From: Peribacillus loiseleuriae
GTDB lineage: Bacteria > Bacillota > Bacilli > Bacillales > DSM-1321
Length of the DNA: 64,000 nucleotides
Assembly (NCBI RefSeq): GCF_001183985.1
Contig: NZ_LFZW01000001.1
Location: 1,395,812 to 1,459,811, forward strand
Reading direction: 5' to 3'
Shown: piece by piece, positions 32,382-39,548 of the stretch
How the letters are laid out: each line of letters starts with the position of its first letter
How positions within the stretch are numbered: the stretch's first letter is position 1
Program-made: the position numbers and the translations under genes
Notes under the pieces: generated by a model
Told to the model about the DNA's origin: nothing
Seen by the model: only the letters and a program-made list of their open reading frames with translations
Database searches by the model: none

Positions 32382-32393
32382 TGCACATGTGCA
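32382..32393. promoter_or_regulatory. Perfect 12-bp palindrome upstream of an HTH gene
   Basis: TGCACATGTGCA, with a half site (CTGCACA) 15 bp downstream, sits 33 bp before the start of an XRE-type gene and may be its operator. Confidence 0.45.
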
Positions 32394-32425
32394 ATATCTG
32401 CACAATAAAGGGAGGTGAGCATATT

Positions 32426-32689
32426 ATGCAATTTGGTTCAATGCTTCGAAAGACAAGGATTCGCTCTGGGTTTAGCCAAGAGGAACTAGCTGAAAAGATA
32501 TTTCTTTCTCGAAGTGCTGTTTCAAGATTAGAGAATGACAAATTGGAATTAAAGTTAGCGGATGCTATTAGATGGTTCCAGGCTACTCAAGCTCCAGAAG
32601 CGCTGGCTGCTCTTCTATGCGGAGTAGACATCTCGACTGTTGTTCAAAACCTATCAACTTTAATTGGAGGGTTTATTATATGGATTTAA
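32426..32689 (+). CDS. XRE family DNA-binding protein
   Basis: An 87-aa protein with an HTH_3 domain (about residues 6-60: LRKTRIRSGFSQEELAEKIF, then SRSAVSRLENDK). GGGAGGTGAGC precedes the ATG at 32426. The hydrophobic C-terminus (TLIGGFIIWI) is unusual for the class. Its stop overlaps the start of the next gene by 10 bp. It is probably a second-tier early regulator. Confidence 0.8.
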   Translation: MQFGSMLRKTRIRSGFSQEELAEKIFLSRSAVSRLENDKLELKLADAIRWFQATQAPEALAALLCGVDISTVVQNLSTLIGGFIIWI

Positions 32690-32946
32690 CTAAAAATTCA
32701 GTTTTATCACAAGACATACAGCGAGCTGCTAGAGAATTTGGCGCTATACATAGCTGTTATGGGCGAATTGAAAAATCACTTTATGAAGGGAACTTTAAAG
32801 AAGCGAAATTGACCGCACGGGACCTTAATAATTCAATTATTGAACTAGAGAAAATGCATCTTAAAAAACTTGAATACGATAGATTTTTGGAAGTTGCTAA
32901 GGAAGTGAATACTCGTACATTGCAGATGGTGGTAGATGCGCGATGA
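32680..32946 (+). CDS. Hypothetical phage protein, 88 aa
   Basis: Helical, charged protein (SQDIQRAAREFGAIHSCYGR...) without a recognised domain. TTGGAGGG lies 9 bp before the ATG, which overlaps the upstream HTH gene. It ends in a 4-bp overlap with the next gene. Typical of coupled early genes. Confidence 0.7.
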   Translation: MDLTKNSVLSQDIQRAAREFGAIHSCYGRIEKSLYEGNFKEAKLTARDLNNSIIELEKMHLKKLEYDRFLEVAKEVNTRTLQMVVDAR

Positions 32947-33137
32947 AGTTGCCAAATTTGGATGATATGACTGACGCTGAAGCAATTGATTGGTGTAGAA
33001 AAGAGATGGCTAAGAGAGCTAGGGAATTAAGTATAGATACCCCATACGGTCATAGTTTGCTTGAATGGAAAAAACGATTGAATAAACGCTTAGAAGAGAA
33101 TCCGAAAAAAGAGACTGAACAGCTTTCAATGTTTTGA
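32943..33137 (+). CDS. Hypothetical phage protein, 64 aa
   Basis: A small basic/acidic helical protein (LDDMTDAEAIDWCRKEMAKR) ending in QLSMF. The C-terminal QLSMF has the Q-L-x-x-F form of a sliding-clamp (DnaN) binding motif, so an interaction with the replisome is possible but unproven. ATGA overlap with the preceding gene. Confidence 0.65.
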   Translation: MKLPNLDDMTDAEAIDWCRKEMAKRARELSIDTPYGHSLLEWKKRLNKRLEENPKKETEQLSMF

Positions 33138-33151
33138 AAAGGAGGATTTAC

Positions 33152-33235
33152 ATGAAGATCACTGCAGGAGAATGGTTAAGCCTTTCTGATAATGAAAAAG
33201 GCGCATTACTAAAATTAGCACAAAAAAAGCAGTAA
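33152..33235 (+). CDS. Very small phage protein, 27 aa
   Basis: Encodes MKITAGEWLSLSDNEKGALL and a short Lys-rich tail. AAAAGGAGGATTTAC gives an excellent ribosome binding site, and the reading frame lies 14 bp after the preceding gene, so translation is likely. Function unknown. Confidence 0.55.
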   Translation: MKITAGEWLSLSDNEKGALLKLAQKKQ

Positions 33236-33258
33236 GCGGTAACTTACTACTTTCGGGA

Positions 33259-33399
33259 AACAAATATTCGATTTGTTAGTTCTATTATAGCAGTTTATCA
33301 CTGCTGCGGCAAATGTACGTTCCTGCCGTCGAGCTTAGGAAAGGGACTCCTCCTAGTCCTGTTTGGTAAGCCGCCTAAGTTCGACGGTGTGAATGCACC
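33259..33399 (+). ncRNA. Strongly structured intergenic RNA (putative)
   Basis: Five consecutive stem-loops occur in 141 nt: AACAAAT/ATTTGTT (33259-33277), GCAGT/ACTGC (33290-33304), CGGCA/TGCCG (33307-33328), a long stem CCGTCGAGCTTAGG/CCTAAGTTCGACGG (33326-33387) whose loop contains GGACT/AGTCC, and GGTG/CACC (33386-33399). There is no ORF. It lies between two early genes and 28 nt before a GTG start, so it could be a small RNA or a cis-regulatory leader. Confidence 0.6.
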
Positions 33400-33427
33400 A
33401 AAATTCATTTATAAGGAGGTGTAAAAG

Positions 33428-33637
33428 GTGCGAGATCATCCAGTAATTGAAGAAACAGAGCGAACTGGTTATCCGAATATGGTAGATCAACTAGAACACG
33501 CTGGCACTGATTATTTCGGAACAGAGATTCTATCAGGTGATGATTATGTTGAAATCGATGGTGAATTGATTTTGAAAGCTAATCTTGAACGTTTTCTTGT
33601 AGAAGAATATCAGGCTAAATTTTCAACAGCAATATAA
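33428..33637 (+). CDS. YqaI-like phage protein
   Basis: A 69-aa acidic protein with a GTG start and an AAGGAGGTG ribosome binding site. The pattern P-V.....DQLEHAGTDYFGTEILSGDDYVEIDGE, then ILKANLERFL resembles YqaI of the B. subtilis skin element (D-x-Y-G-x-E, DDY, I-x-x-NLERYL). Function unknown. Its place before the yqaJ-yqaK pair also matches skin. Confidence 0.72.
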   Translation: MRDHPVIEETERTGYPNMVDQLEHAGTDYFGTEILSGDDYVEIDGELILKANLERFLVEEYQAKFSTAI

Positions 33638-33685
33638 AAATGGCTCCTGCTGAGAACAGGAACCAATGATTTTAAAATAATTTGA

Positions 33686-33727
33686 TTACCGTCATTCTAG
33701 CACATTGTCCAGTGACGGTAAAGGAGG
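33686..33727 (+). promoter_or_regulatory. Hairpin abutting the yqaJ ribosome binding site
   Basis: TTACCGTCA (33686-33694) pairs with TGACGGTAA (33713-33721), and its last base is the first A of AAGGAGG. Folding may modulate entry of ribosomes at the recombination genes. A second hairpin, GGCTCCTG/CAGGAACC, lies just upstream at 33643-33665. Confidence 0.5.
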
Positions 33728-33735
33728 ACTATTTT

Positions 33736-34686
33736 ATGGCAATGAATATGAATGCAATTTCTACTCGTGATATGAGCCGTATGGAATGGCTTGAAGAGCG
33801 TACTAAAGGAATCGGTGGCAGTGATGCTGGAATCATTCTCGGCTTAAATAAATACCGTACAGCATTTGAATTATGGCTTGAAAAAACGGGACAAGTTACA
33901 CCACAAGAAATCGATAATGAAGCCATCTATTGGGGAAACGAGATGGAAAATGTGGTTGCCAAGGAATTTGAAAAGCGCACAGATAAGAAGGTACGCCGAA
34001 CAAACTTCATGTACTCTCATCCAGAATATCCGTTCATTAAAGCTAACTTGGACCGTATGGTGATCGGAGAATCTGCTCTGCTGGAGTGCAAGACAGCCAG
34101 TGCGTATCTAGCGAAAGAGTGGGAGTCAGACGAAATTCCTGCCACCTACCTTGTACAAGTTCAACACTATTTAGGTGTTACTGGTAAGGAAAAAGGTTAT
34201 ATTGCGGTACTTGTCGGTGGTAATAAGTTTATCTGGAAAGAGGTTGAACGAGATCAAGAACTGATAGACGTGATCTTCGAAGCTGAAAAGCATTTCTGGG
34301 AGTTTCATGTTCTGCAAGGAATTCCTCCCGAACTGGATGGATCCAGTGCAGCTGAAAAATACCTCAAAGAAAAATATGACCGTGCAGAAAAGGATAAGGA
34401 GATTATTCTCCCATCTGACTATAAAGAGTATTTATCTCAATACGAAAAAATCAAAGCTGATGAAAAACTCATCAAGTCCGCAAAAACGGAAATTGAAAAT
34501 AAAATCAAGGCTGAACTAAAAGACTCTGAAACAGGACTGGTCGACAGCTTCCTTGTATCTTGGAAAAACCAATCACAAAGCAGAGTCGATACAAAGACTT
34601 TGAAGGAGAAATTCCCTGACGTTTACCGTGAAGTCTTGAAAGAAACGAGTTTTCGTAAATTCGCTGTGAAGGAGATGGCTAATTAA
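33736..34686 (+). CDS. yqaJ: YqaJ family phage recombinase/exonuclease
   Basis: A 316-aa nuclease of the lambda-exonuclease-like PD-(D/E)XK fold that works with RecT in single-strand annealing recombination. Visible are ERTKGIGGSDAGIILGLNKY near residues 22-41, the acidic motif ANLDRMVIGESALLECKTAS near 103-122 (D...E-x-K) and QVQHYLGVTG. AAGGAGG is placed correctly for the ATG at 33736. It overlaps recT by one base (TAATG). Confidence 0.93.
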   Translation: MAMNMNAISTRDMSRMEWLEERTKGIGGSDAGIILGLNKYRTAFELWLEKTGQVTPQEIDNEAIYWGNEMENVVAKEFEKRTDKKVRRTNFMYSHPEYPFIKANLDRMVIGESALLECKTASAYLAKEWESDEIPATYLVQVQHYLGVTGKEKGYIAVLVGGNKFIWKEVERDQELIDVIFEAEKHFWEFHVLQGIPPELDGSSAAEKYLKEKYDRAEKDKEIILPSDYKEYLSQYEKIKADEKLIKSAKTEIENKIKAELKDSETGLVDSFLVSWKNQSQSRVDTKTLKEKFPDVYREVLKETSFRKFAVKEMAN

Positions 34687-35564
34687 TGGCTACAAATGCT
34701 GCTTTAAAAAATCAATTAGTAAATAAACAGGATGCTACAACGCAAGTTTCTGCTCAATCTCTTGGGCTTAAAAACTTACTTGGTGCACCGACCATGAAGA
34801 AGAAATTTGAAGAGGTTCTAGATAAAAAAGCTCCACAGTTTATGACATCGCTTTTGAATTTATATAATGGCGATCCGAATATCCAAGCAGCTGAGCCAAT
34901 GAGTATCGTTTCATCTGCAATGGTAGCCGCAACGCTGGATTTACCTATCGATAAGAACTTGGGTTACGCCTGGATAGTTCCTTTCTATGACAGTAAAAAA
35001 GGGCATAAGGCAGCACAGTTCCAACTGGGTTATAAGGGATACATCCAGTTGGCACTTAGAACAGGACAATACAAAAAAATTAATGTCAGTCCTGTTTTTG
35101 AGGGTGAACTAGTGAAATGGAACCGAATCACGGAAGAATTAGACCTTGCCTTAGATGCAGCCGCAAGCGACAAGATAATTGGATACTGTGGTTATTTTAG
35201 ACTGACAAATGGCTTTGAAAAAACGGTTTATTGGACTAGAGATGAAATTGAAGCACATCGAATTAAGTTTAATAAAGCCAAGGACAAAACGAGTTTAAAC
35301 AATGTTTGGCGATCTGATTATGACGCTATGGCTATGAAAACTGTACTTAGAAACATGCTTGGCAAATGGGGTATTCTTTCTATCGAGATGCAGACAGCTG
35401 TCACGGAGGATGAAAAGGAACCAGAAATGAAGGATATTACAGATGAGGCAAGTGAGGTTGAGGATTTTCCAGAACCAGAGATCATTGATGCGGCCCCTAA
35501 AACAGGAAAAACTGATTCGAAAGAAAAGCCTTCTGTCATTGATCAGGAAATTCAGTTTGACTGA
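34686..35564 (+). CDS. recT: RecT family single-strand annealing protein
   Basis: A 292-aa ssDNA-annealing protein, partner of YqaJ, counterpart of YqaK in skin. Family features include PMSIVSSAMVAATLDLPIDK, GYAWIVPFYD, QLGYKGYIQLALRTGQYK and the C-terminal acidic tail. Translation is coupled to yqaJ and, through ATGA, to the next small frame. Confidence 0.95.
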   Translation: MATNAALKNQLVNKQDATTQVSAQSLGLKNLLGAPTMKKKFEEVLDKKAPQFMTSLLNLYNGDPNIQAAEPMSIVSSAMVAATLDLPIDKNLGYAWIVPFYDSKKGHKAAQFQLGYKGYIQLALRTGQYKKINVSPVFEGELVKWNRITEELDLALDAAASDKIIGYCGYFRLTNGFEKTVYWTRDEIEAHRIKFNKAKDKTSLNNVWRSDYDAMAMKTVLRNMLGKWGILSIEMQTAVTEDEKEPEMKDITDEASEVEDFPEPEIIDAAPKTGKTDSKEKPSVIDQEIQFD

Positions 35565-35730
35565 TGAGTAATTTTGAATATAAACAAATGTCCTCCTTCC
35601 TCGAAAGTTGTGGGAGGAGGCAAAGGATGAGGATCACTTAAAAAAGCTTATCCTACAGTATATGAAGGTTTACCCGGATTATACCGTTATCTCAGTAAAA
35701 AATGGCTTTGCAGTCTGTGTAAAACAATAA
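35564..35730 (+). pseudogene. Small phage gene with an apparent frameshift
   Basis: From the ATG that overlaps the recT stop, the first frame reads MSNFEYKQMSSFLES and soon stops at 35641. In the -1 frame from about 35603 a coherent product continues, LWEEAKDEDHLKKLILQYMK then PDYTVISVKNGFAVCV, to a stop at 35730. Joining the two gives a plausible protein of about 54 aa. There is no typical slippery heptamer at the join, so an indel mutation or sequencing error is more likely than programmed frameshifting. Confidence 0.5.
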
Positions 35731-35746
35731 AGAGAGGAGGTACATC

Positions 35747-36571
35747 GTGAATTACATAAAGCTCATTAATGCATTCTATGATCGGCTCGAGACGAATTCA
35801 CTTAGCACATCGGCAATTGCTTTATGGCACGCATTAGTGCACGTAAACAATAAGGCAGGATGGCAGAGAGAATTTTCGGTGGCTGTATCGGTGTTATGTA
35901 TTAAAGCAGGCCTCTCTGAAAGAACAGTTAATAATGCCAGAAATGATTTAAAGATTAAGGGATTCATTGATTTTAGGTCTAGGAAGGGAAATCAAGCAGC
36001 CATCTATAGTTTAGTAGATTTGTCGGCAACCATTGCAGGCAACCTTTCCGACAATGTTTCCGACAACCTTTCCGACAATGCTTCCGCATTAATTAAACTA
36101 AACGAAACTAAACGAAACGAAATAATTAATAAAGATGATGCGCCAGCTAAAGAAAATCCATTTCGATTTTACGAAGAGAACGGCTTTGGTGTAATTGGCA
36201 GCTATATATCAGAAAAGATATCTACCTGGTGTGAAGACCTTTCGGATGAACTAGTTGTATTGGCCATGAAGCGTTCAACAGAACAGGGTAAAAAGACGTG
36301 GAGATATGTTGAAGCCATCTTAATAGATTGGTTCGGCAAGGGCCTTAAGACAGTGGCTGATGTAGAAGCCTATGAGCTTGAATTTAAAGAGAAGCAAGCT
36401 CAGAAACAGAATAAGGTTACTCCATACAGAAAAGGTTCGGCAAGAGTTGAGGTTGTTCCAGAATGGATGCAAAATAAGCCATCCGATGAGCCTAATGAAC
36501 CTGCGAATATTAAAGATTTGGAAGATCGTAAACGTAAAATGGAGCAGATGTTTCAGCAAATAAATCCATAG
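35747..36571 (+). CDS. DnaD-like phage replication initiator
   Basis: A 274-aa replication protein. The N-terminal winged helix (about residues 1-90, with AGLSERTVNNARNDLKIKGF) is of the phage replisome-organiser type. A short linker is encoded by iterons (about 92-115), and a C-terminal DnaD domain follows (about 135-215: NPFRFYEENGFGVIGSYISE, YVEAILIDWF). It would load the host helicase at the phage origin. GTG start with GAGAGGAGG. No dnaC-like loader follows, unlike skin. Confidence 0.9.
   Translation: MNYIKLINAFYDRLETNSLSTSAIALWHALVHVNNKAGWQREFSVAVSVLCIKAGLSERTVNNARNDLKIKGFIDFRSRKGNQAAIYSLVDLSATIAGNLSDNVSDNLSDNASALIKLNETKRNEIINKDDAPAKENPFRFYEENGFGVIGSYISEKISTWCEDLSDELVVLAMKRSTEQGKKTWRYVEAILIDWFGKGLKTVADVEAYELEFKEKQAQKQNKVTPYRKGSARVEVVPEWMQNKPSDEPNEPANIKDLEDRKRKMEQMFQQINP
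36019..36140 (+). other. Iteron array inside the initiator gene, candidate replication origin
   Basis: Tandem 12-mers TTTCCGACAATG, TTTCCGACAACC, TTTCCGACAATG and CTTCCGCATTAA lie at 36045-36092, preceded by GGCAACC repeats. They are followed by AAACTAAACG/AAACGAAACG repeats and a very AT-rich tract (AATAATTAATAAAG). Origins embedded as repeats within the initiator gene are known in many Gram-positive phages. Confidence 0.7.
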
Positions 36572-36591
36572 TTGGAAAGGAAGGATGTTTG

Positions 36592-36954
36592 ATGGTTAGG
36601 GAAATTAAATATAGAGCAAGAGTATTAAACTCGAAGAAATGGATATATAGACAACCGTTTCACATAAGAGGGACATGGTACATGTACAACAGTTTGTGGG
36701 ATATCGTTCCAATTCAACATAAGACATTAGGGCAATACACCGGCTTAAAAGATAAAAATGGTGTGGAGATTTATGAGGGGGATATTTTTTACGCTCCTGG
36801 AAATATCGCTGGAGAAGAATTTATCGGTGTTGTTGAATGGGATTCTGAATCAGCGAGATTTATAACAAGGGGATATCCATACTTAACAAATGAAGATTGT
36901 TTCGTTAAAGGAAACATTTACGAAAACCCTGAGTTATTGGAGGTGGCGGAATAA
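36592..36954 (+). CDS. YopX-like protein
   Basis: A 120-aa protein of the YopX family: REIKYRARVLNSKKWIYRQP at the start, then LGQYTGLKDKNGVEIYEGDI, the family hallmark, and VKGNIYENPELLE at the end. ATG at 36592 with AAGGAAGG upstream. The family is common in phages and has no clear role known to me. Confidence 0.9.
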   Translation: MVREIKYRARVLNSKKWIYRQPFHIRGTWYMYNSLWDIVPIQHKTLGQYTGLKDKNGVEIYEGDIFYAPGNIAGEEFIGVVEWDSESARFITRGYPYLTNEDCFVKGNIYENPELLEVAE

Positions 36955-37127
36955 TGGGATTACTTTACCAAGCTGTACAATCTCAAAATGAAATGAAACG
37001 GAATTTTGTCCTATCCAAACTAAAAGAAATGGGTATACGTCGTTCTCGTACAGGATCACCTATTGATCTACTAACTTACGAGGAATTGAAAATTGAGCAT
37101 GCTAGAGCATCGGCGGTGAGGTCATGA
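36954..37127 (+). CDS. FbpA-like small phage protein
   Basis: 57 aa, coupled to the preceding gene (TAATG). LYQAVQSQNEMKRNFVLSKL followed by LTYEELKIEH matches the pattern of proteins annotated as Fur-regulated basic protein FbpA-like in phages. In this context iron regulation is not supported, and the resemblance concerns fold only. Confidence 0.6.
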   Translation: MGLLYQAVQSQNEMKRNFVLSKLKEMGIRRSRTGSPIDLLTYEELKIEHARASAVRS

Positions 37128-37267
37128 ATTGTCCAGTATGTAACCGCCCATTAAAAAGTGCAAAAAGCATCGCTAAAGGCATTGGTCCTGTTTGTGCAAC
37201 TAAGGTAAATAAAATAGACAATGAAGCTCCTAAAGATCAACTAAAAATGGAATTGAAGGTGGAATAA
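37124..37267 (+). CDS. Small zinc-ribbon protein (DUF6011-like)
   Basis: 47 aa with MNCPVCNRPLKSAKSIAKGI followed by GPVC, a Cys4 zinc-binding arrangement (CxxC...C) of the DUF6011 type. ATGA overlap upstream and a one-base TAATG overlap downstream show tight coupling. Function unknown; probably nucleic-acid associated. Confidence 0.7.
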   Translation: MNCPVCNRPLKSAKSIAKGIGPVCATKVNKIDNEAPKDQLKMELKVE

Positions 37268-37725
37268 TGGCTACTAAATACGGCAACAAGAAGGTCATGG
37301 TGGATGGCTATAAGTTCGACAGCATTGCAGAATCTACATATTATGGCCAGCTTAAATGGCTAAAACAAGCTAAACAAATTAAATCATTCAAACTGCAACC
37401 ACGGTATCTTTTGCAGGAATCATTCAAAAAGAACGGCGTCACTTTTCGAATGATTGAATATGTTGCAGATTTTGAGATTCATAATTTGGACGGTTCCATT
37501 GAAATTGTAGATATAAAGGGAGCTCCACCAACTGAAGCTTTTAAATTAAAGCATAAGCTTTTTGAAAGATTATATCCGGAAAAATTGTCAGTGATTTTTC
37601 ACAAACCTGAGTATGGCGGTTTTATAACGTGGGAGGATTTGAAAAAGCTTGAAAAGAAGGCAAAGCCAAATGCGCGAAAGGCAAAGAAACTGGGTGTTCC
37701 TACATCGAAAAGAAAAAGGGCGTAG
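37267..37725 (+). CDS. DUF1064 family nuclease-like protein
   Basis: 152 aa. Starts ATKYGNKKVMVDGYKFDSIA, with ESTYYGQLKWL and the nuclease-like core EYVADFEIHNLDGSIEIVDIKG (D...E-x-x-D-x-K). DUF1064 proteins have a PD-(D/E)XK-like fold and replace RusA-type resolvases in some phages. Lys/Arg-rich tail. A Holliday-junction role is an inference. Confidence 0.85.
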   Translation: MATKYGNKKVMVDGYKFDSIAESTYYGQLKWLKQAKQIKSFKLQPRYLLQESFKKNGVTFRMIEYVADFEIHNLDGSIEIVDIKGAPPTEAFKLKHKLFERLYPEKLSVIFHKPEYGGFITWEDLKKLEKKAKPNARKAKKLGVPTSKRKRA

Positions 37726-37801
37726 GGTCTATATCTATGAACCTTTACGCAAGAAGCAGCTGGCAGTGAAATTGAAGCAAGGGTGGGTTGTTTATGAATA
37801 A
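37670..37801 (+). CDS. Small basic phage protein overlapping the DUF1064 gene
   Basis: 43 aa in the frame one base ahead of the DUF1064 tail: MRERQRNWVFLHRKEKGRRV then YIYEPLRKKQLAVKLKQGWV. It continues 76 bp past the DUF1064 stop and ends inside the next start. The protein looks coherent, but there is no strong ribosome binding site, so expression would rely on coupling. Confidence 0.55.
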   Translation: MRERQRNWVFLHRKEKGRRVYIYEPLRKKQLAVKLKQGWVVYE

Positions 37802-38042
37802 TGCATTGAAACAGCAAAAGGTTTCTCCTTTTAATCCAGATATCATGACAGCCTTTAACCGCGGCTATGCTGCAGGTGCTAAACAGCAGCAAGAATCGGA
37901 TGCTGATAAATTTGTGAAACTTTTAGAAAACCTTGAAACCGTTCCTGGAATTGATGAGAAGACGGCGGCAAAAATTGCGAAGTATTTTATGCAGCAATTT
38001 GATGAAAGGGAAGGGAGCGATAAATTTGAAAGCCAAAGATAG
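37794..38042 (+). CDS. Hypothetical phage protein, 82 aa
   Basis: A Gln/Lys/Glu-rich helical protein: FNPDIMTAFNRGYAAGAKQQ, then PGIDEKTAAKIAKYFMQ, the latter looking like a helix-hairpin-helix-type or UBA-like turn (GIDEKTAAKI). ATG at 37794 overlaps the end of the upstream small gene. Function unknown. Confidence 0.65.
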   Translation: MNNALKQQKVSPFNPDIMTAFNRGYAAGAKQQQESDADKFVKLLENLETVPGIDEKTAAKIAKYFMQQFDEREGSDKFESQR

Positions 38043-38331
38043 CATCTTAAATGAAGGTGATTGGATAATCCTTAAGGGGAACTTCCGGTTTTCAGGATAT
38101 ATTGAAAAAGTTTCTTTAATAAGAAAACAGTATTACGTTTGGTTTACAAGGACTCCTATTGAAACAGAAATCAATTCACCGATGTGGGTAGATTTCAATT
38201 GTGCTGTTCTTTATGAATTTTCTCTTGAAGATGATGATCTATATTCCATGATGGATTTCGCTCTGGATACGGAGGATAGACAGTGGTTTGATGAGTTGCA
38301 GGATAAATTGCCACAAGAATTGCCTTTTTGA
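38026..38331 (+). CDS. Hypothetical phage protein, 101 aa
   Basis: Starts at TTG (38026) preceded by AAGGGAGCG, overlapping the previous gene by 17 bp. KDSILNEGDWIILKGNFRFS gives it an SH3/KOW-like beta start, and the tail is very acidic. It is the last early plus-strand gene before a block of minus-strand genes. Confidence 0.65.
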   Translation: MKAKDSILNEGDWIILKGNFRFSGYIEKVSLIRKQYYVWFTRTPIETEINSPMWVDFNCAVLYEFSLEDDDLYSMMDFALDTEDRQWFDELQDKLPQELPF

Positions 38332-38367
38332 ATTACCCGTAAATGAAGGGATGGAAATCCAAAATAC

Positions 38368-38387
38368 TGAGCATCTAAAGATGCTCA
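38368..38387. terminator. Hairpin between converging genes
   Basis: TGAGCATCT and AGATGCTCA form a 9-bp stem with a 2-nt loop, 36 bp after the early gene stop and 5 bp past the stop of the next minus-strand gene. It lacks a long T tract on either side. Confidence 0.5.
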
Positions 38388-38391
38388 AATG

Positions 38392-38610
38392 TTACTTAAA
38401 GAATTCATAAAAACCCATATTCATTGGATAAAACCAGATATAACACCCACTAAGCATAGTACATCCAAAAAGGAAGTTAGATATAAATTTTGGTAGCTTT
38501 TCAAATAGGAAGAACCAGATAAAGCCTAAAGCAAACAAAATAGCTGCTAAAACAAGTATTGGACCTATAAATTGTATTGTATTAATCTCTACACCTTCAA
38601 ATATATTCAC
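38392..38610 (-). CDS. Small membrane protein with two predicted helices
   Basis: 72 aa from a GTG at 38610 with GAGGTG before it (another GTG 9 bp further upstream is possible). Two hydrophobic stretches, about IGPILVLAAILFALGFIWFF and FLFGCTMLSGCYIWFY, are separated by a short basic loop. No family is recognised. It is transcribed against the phage early genes, like the following three genes. Confidence 0.6.
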   Translation of the reverse strand: MNIFEGVEINTIQFIGPILVLAAILFALGFIWFFLFEKLPKFISNFLFGCTMLSGCYIWFYPMNMGFYEFFK

Positions 38611-38740
38611 ACTTAACACCTCGTCAATAATTTAATTTACTAGGAAATTATAATCTAAATGGGAAAATTATAATAGTGATTTAGACCTAATAAACAAAGG
38701 AGAGAGAACATGCAACTCGATTTATGACACAAACTGTATA

Positions 38741-38768
38741 GTAAAAAAAGCCAGGATCTCTCCTAGCT
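38741..38768 (-). terminator. Terminator of the DUF3231 gene
   Basis: On the minus strand AGCTAGGA/TCCTGGCT pair around GAGA and run into TTTTTTT. Confidence 0.85.
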
Positions 38769-38776
38769 TTACAAAT

Positions 38777-39319
38777 TTAATCTTTGTTTGGAGTATCTAA
38801 ATGAAGTGGTGGAGGGACCAACCAACCTTTTTCTTTGTTTAATTTCAGCACCTTAGCTCCAAATATAGCCTTATTTATATGGAATTGACCAAACATAGCA
38901 GCTATGTCTTCACGAATGGATTGACCCATAATCGTGCTACAAGCTACTAGCCCTTTTGCTACATCCATGGACAAGGCGGCACTAATTTCTGGGTCAGCAA
39001 ACCGAGCTCCAATAGGAATATCTTCTAACTTTGCTACTGGGCGTTCAGGTGGTGACGGAGGGAGGGCTATCCCATTAGCTTTCAATAACTCCTCAATCTG
39101 TTGATTTTCGGTTTTAATACCCTGGATAGCTTCTTGAAGCAGTTTCTTTAAGTCGTCGTCACCTGCATGGTTGACGAAAGTTTGATACGCAACGAGACAC
39201 CCTTTATTTACAGCAAGGTATGTCCAAGTACCAAAAACTTCACCATAGTGCATTGGTTCATCTTGTGGGTTTCCACTCAAAATTCCCATAATCGCGCTCC
39301 TTATCATATTGAGTTTCAT
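38777..39319 (-). CDS. DUF3231 family ferritin-like protein
   Basis: 180 aa from an ATG placed 6 bp after AAAGGAG. DUF3231 features: PMHYGEVFGTWTYLAVNKGC, YQTFVNHAGDDDLKKLL and a helical bundle with repeated acidic/His positions. This is a single-domain version; many bacillar members have two. The family is ferritin-like and common in spore formers, but its role is not established. The neighbour is a manganese catalase, also a ferritin-like fold, so a stress-linked pair is plausible. Confidence 0.82.
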   Translation of the reverse strand: MKLNMIRSAIMGILSGNPQDEPMHYGEVFGTWTYLAVNKGCLVAYQTFVNHAGDDDLKKLLQEAIQGIKTENQQIEELLKANGIALPPSPPERPVAKLEDIPIGARFADPEISAALSMDVAKGLVACSTIMGQSIREDIAAMFGQFHINKAIFGAKVLKLNKEKGWLVPPPLHLDTPNKD

Positions 39320-39489
39320 CATTTTCTCCTTTAACAAGGAAATAGTACCAATAATTAGTGTGCGACTTTTTGGCTAGGAATATTCATTTGTTTGTAAAAC
39401 TGAAATAGTGAACAGTTCGATTAAATTGTGCAGAAAGGAGAATTAAAATATTTCAAAGCAATTGAAACATAGTTCATTCCATATACAAA

Positions 39490-39517
39490 AGAAAAAGCGC
39501 CCAAAAAAGAGGGCGCT
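39490..39517 (-). terminator. Terminator of the manganese catalase gene
   Basis: On the minus strand AGCGCCC/GGGCGCT pair around 8 nt (TCTTTTTT) and are followed by TTTTCTTTT. Confidence 0.85.
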
Positions 39518-39548
39518 AATGATAGATGTAAATTAAGTAAATTATAAT

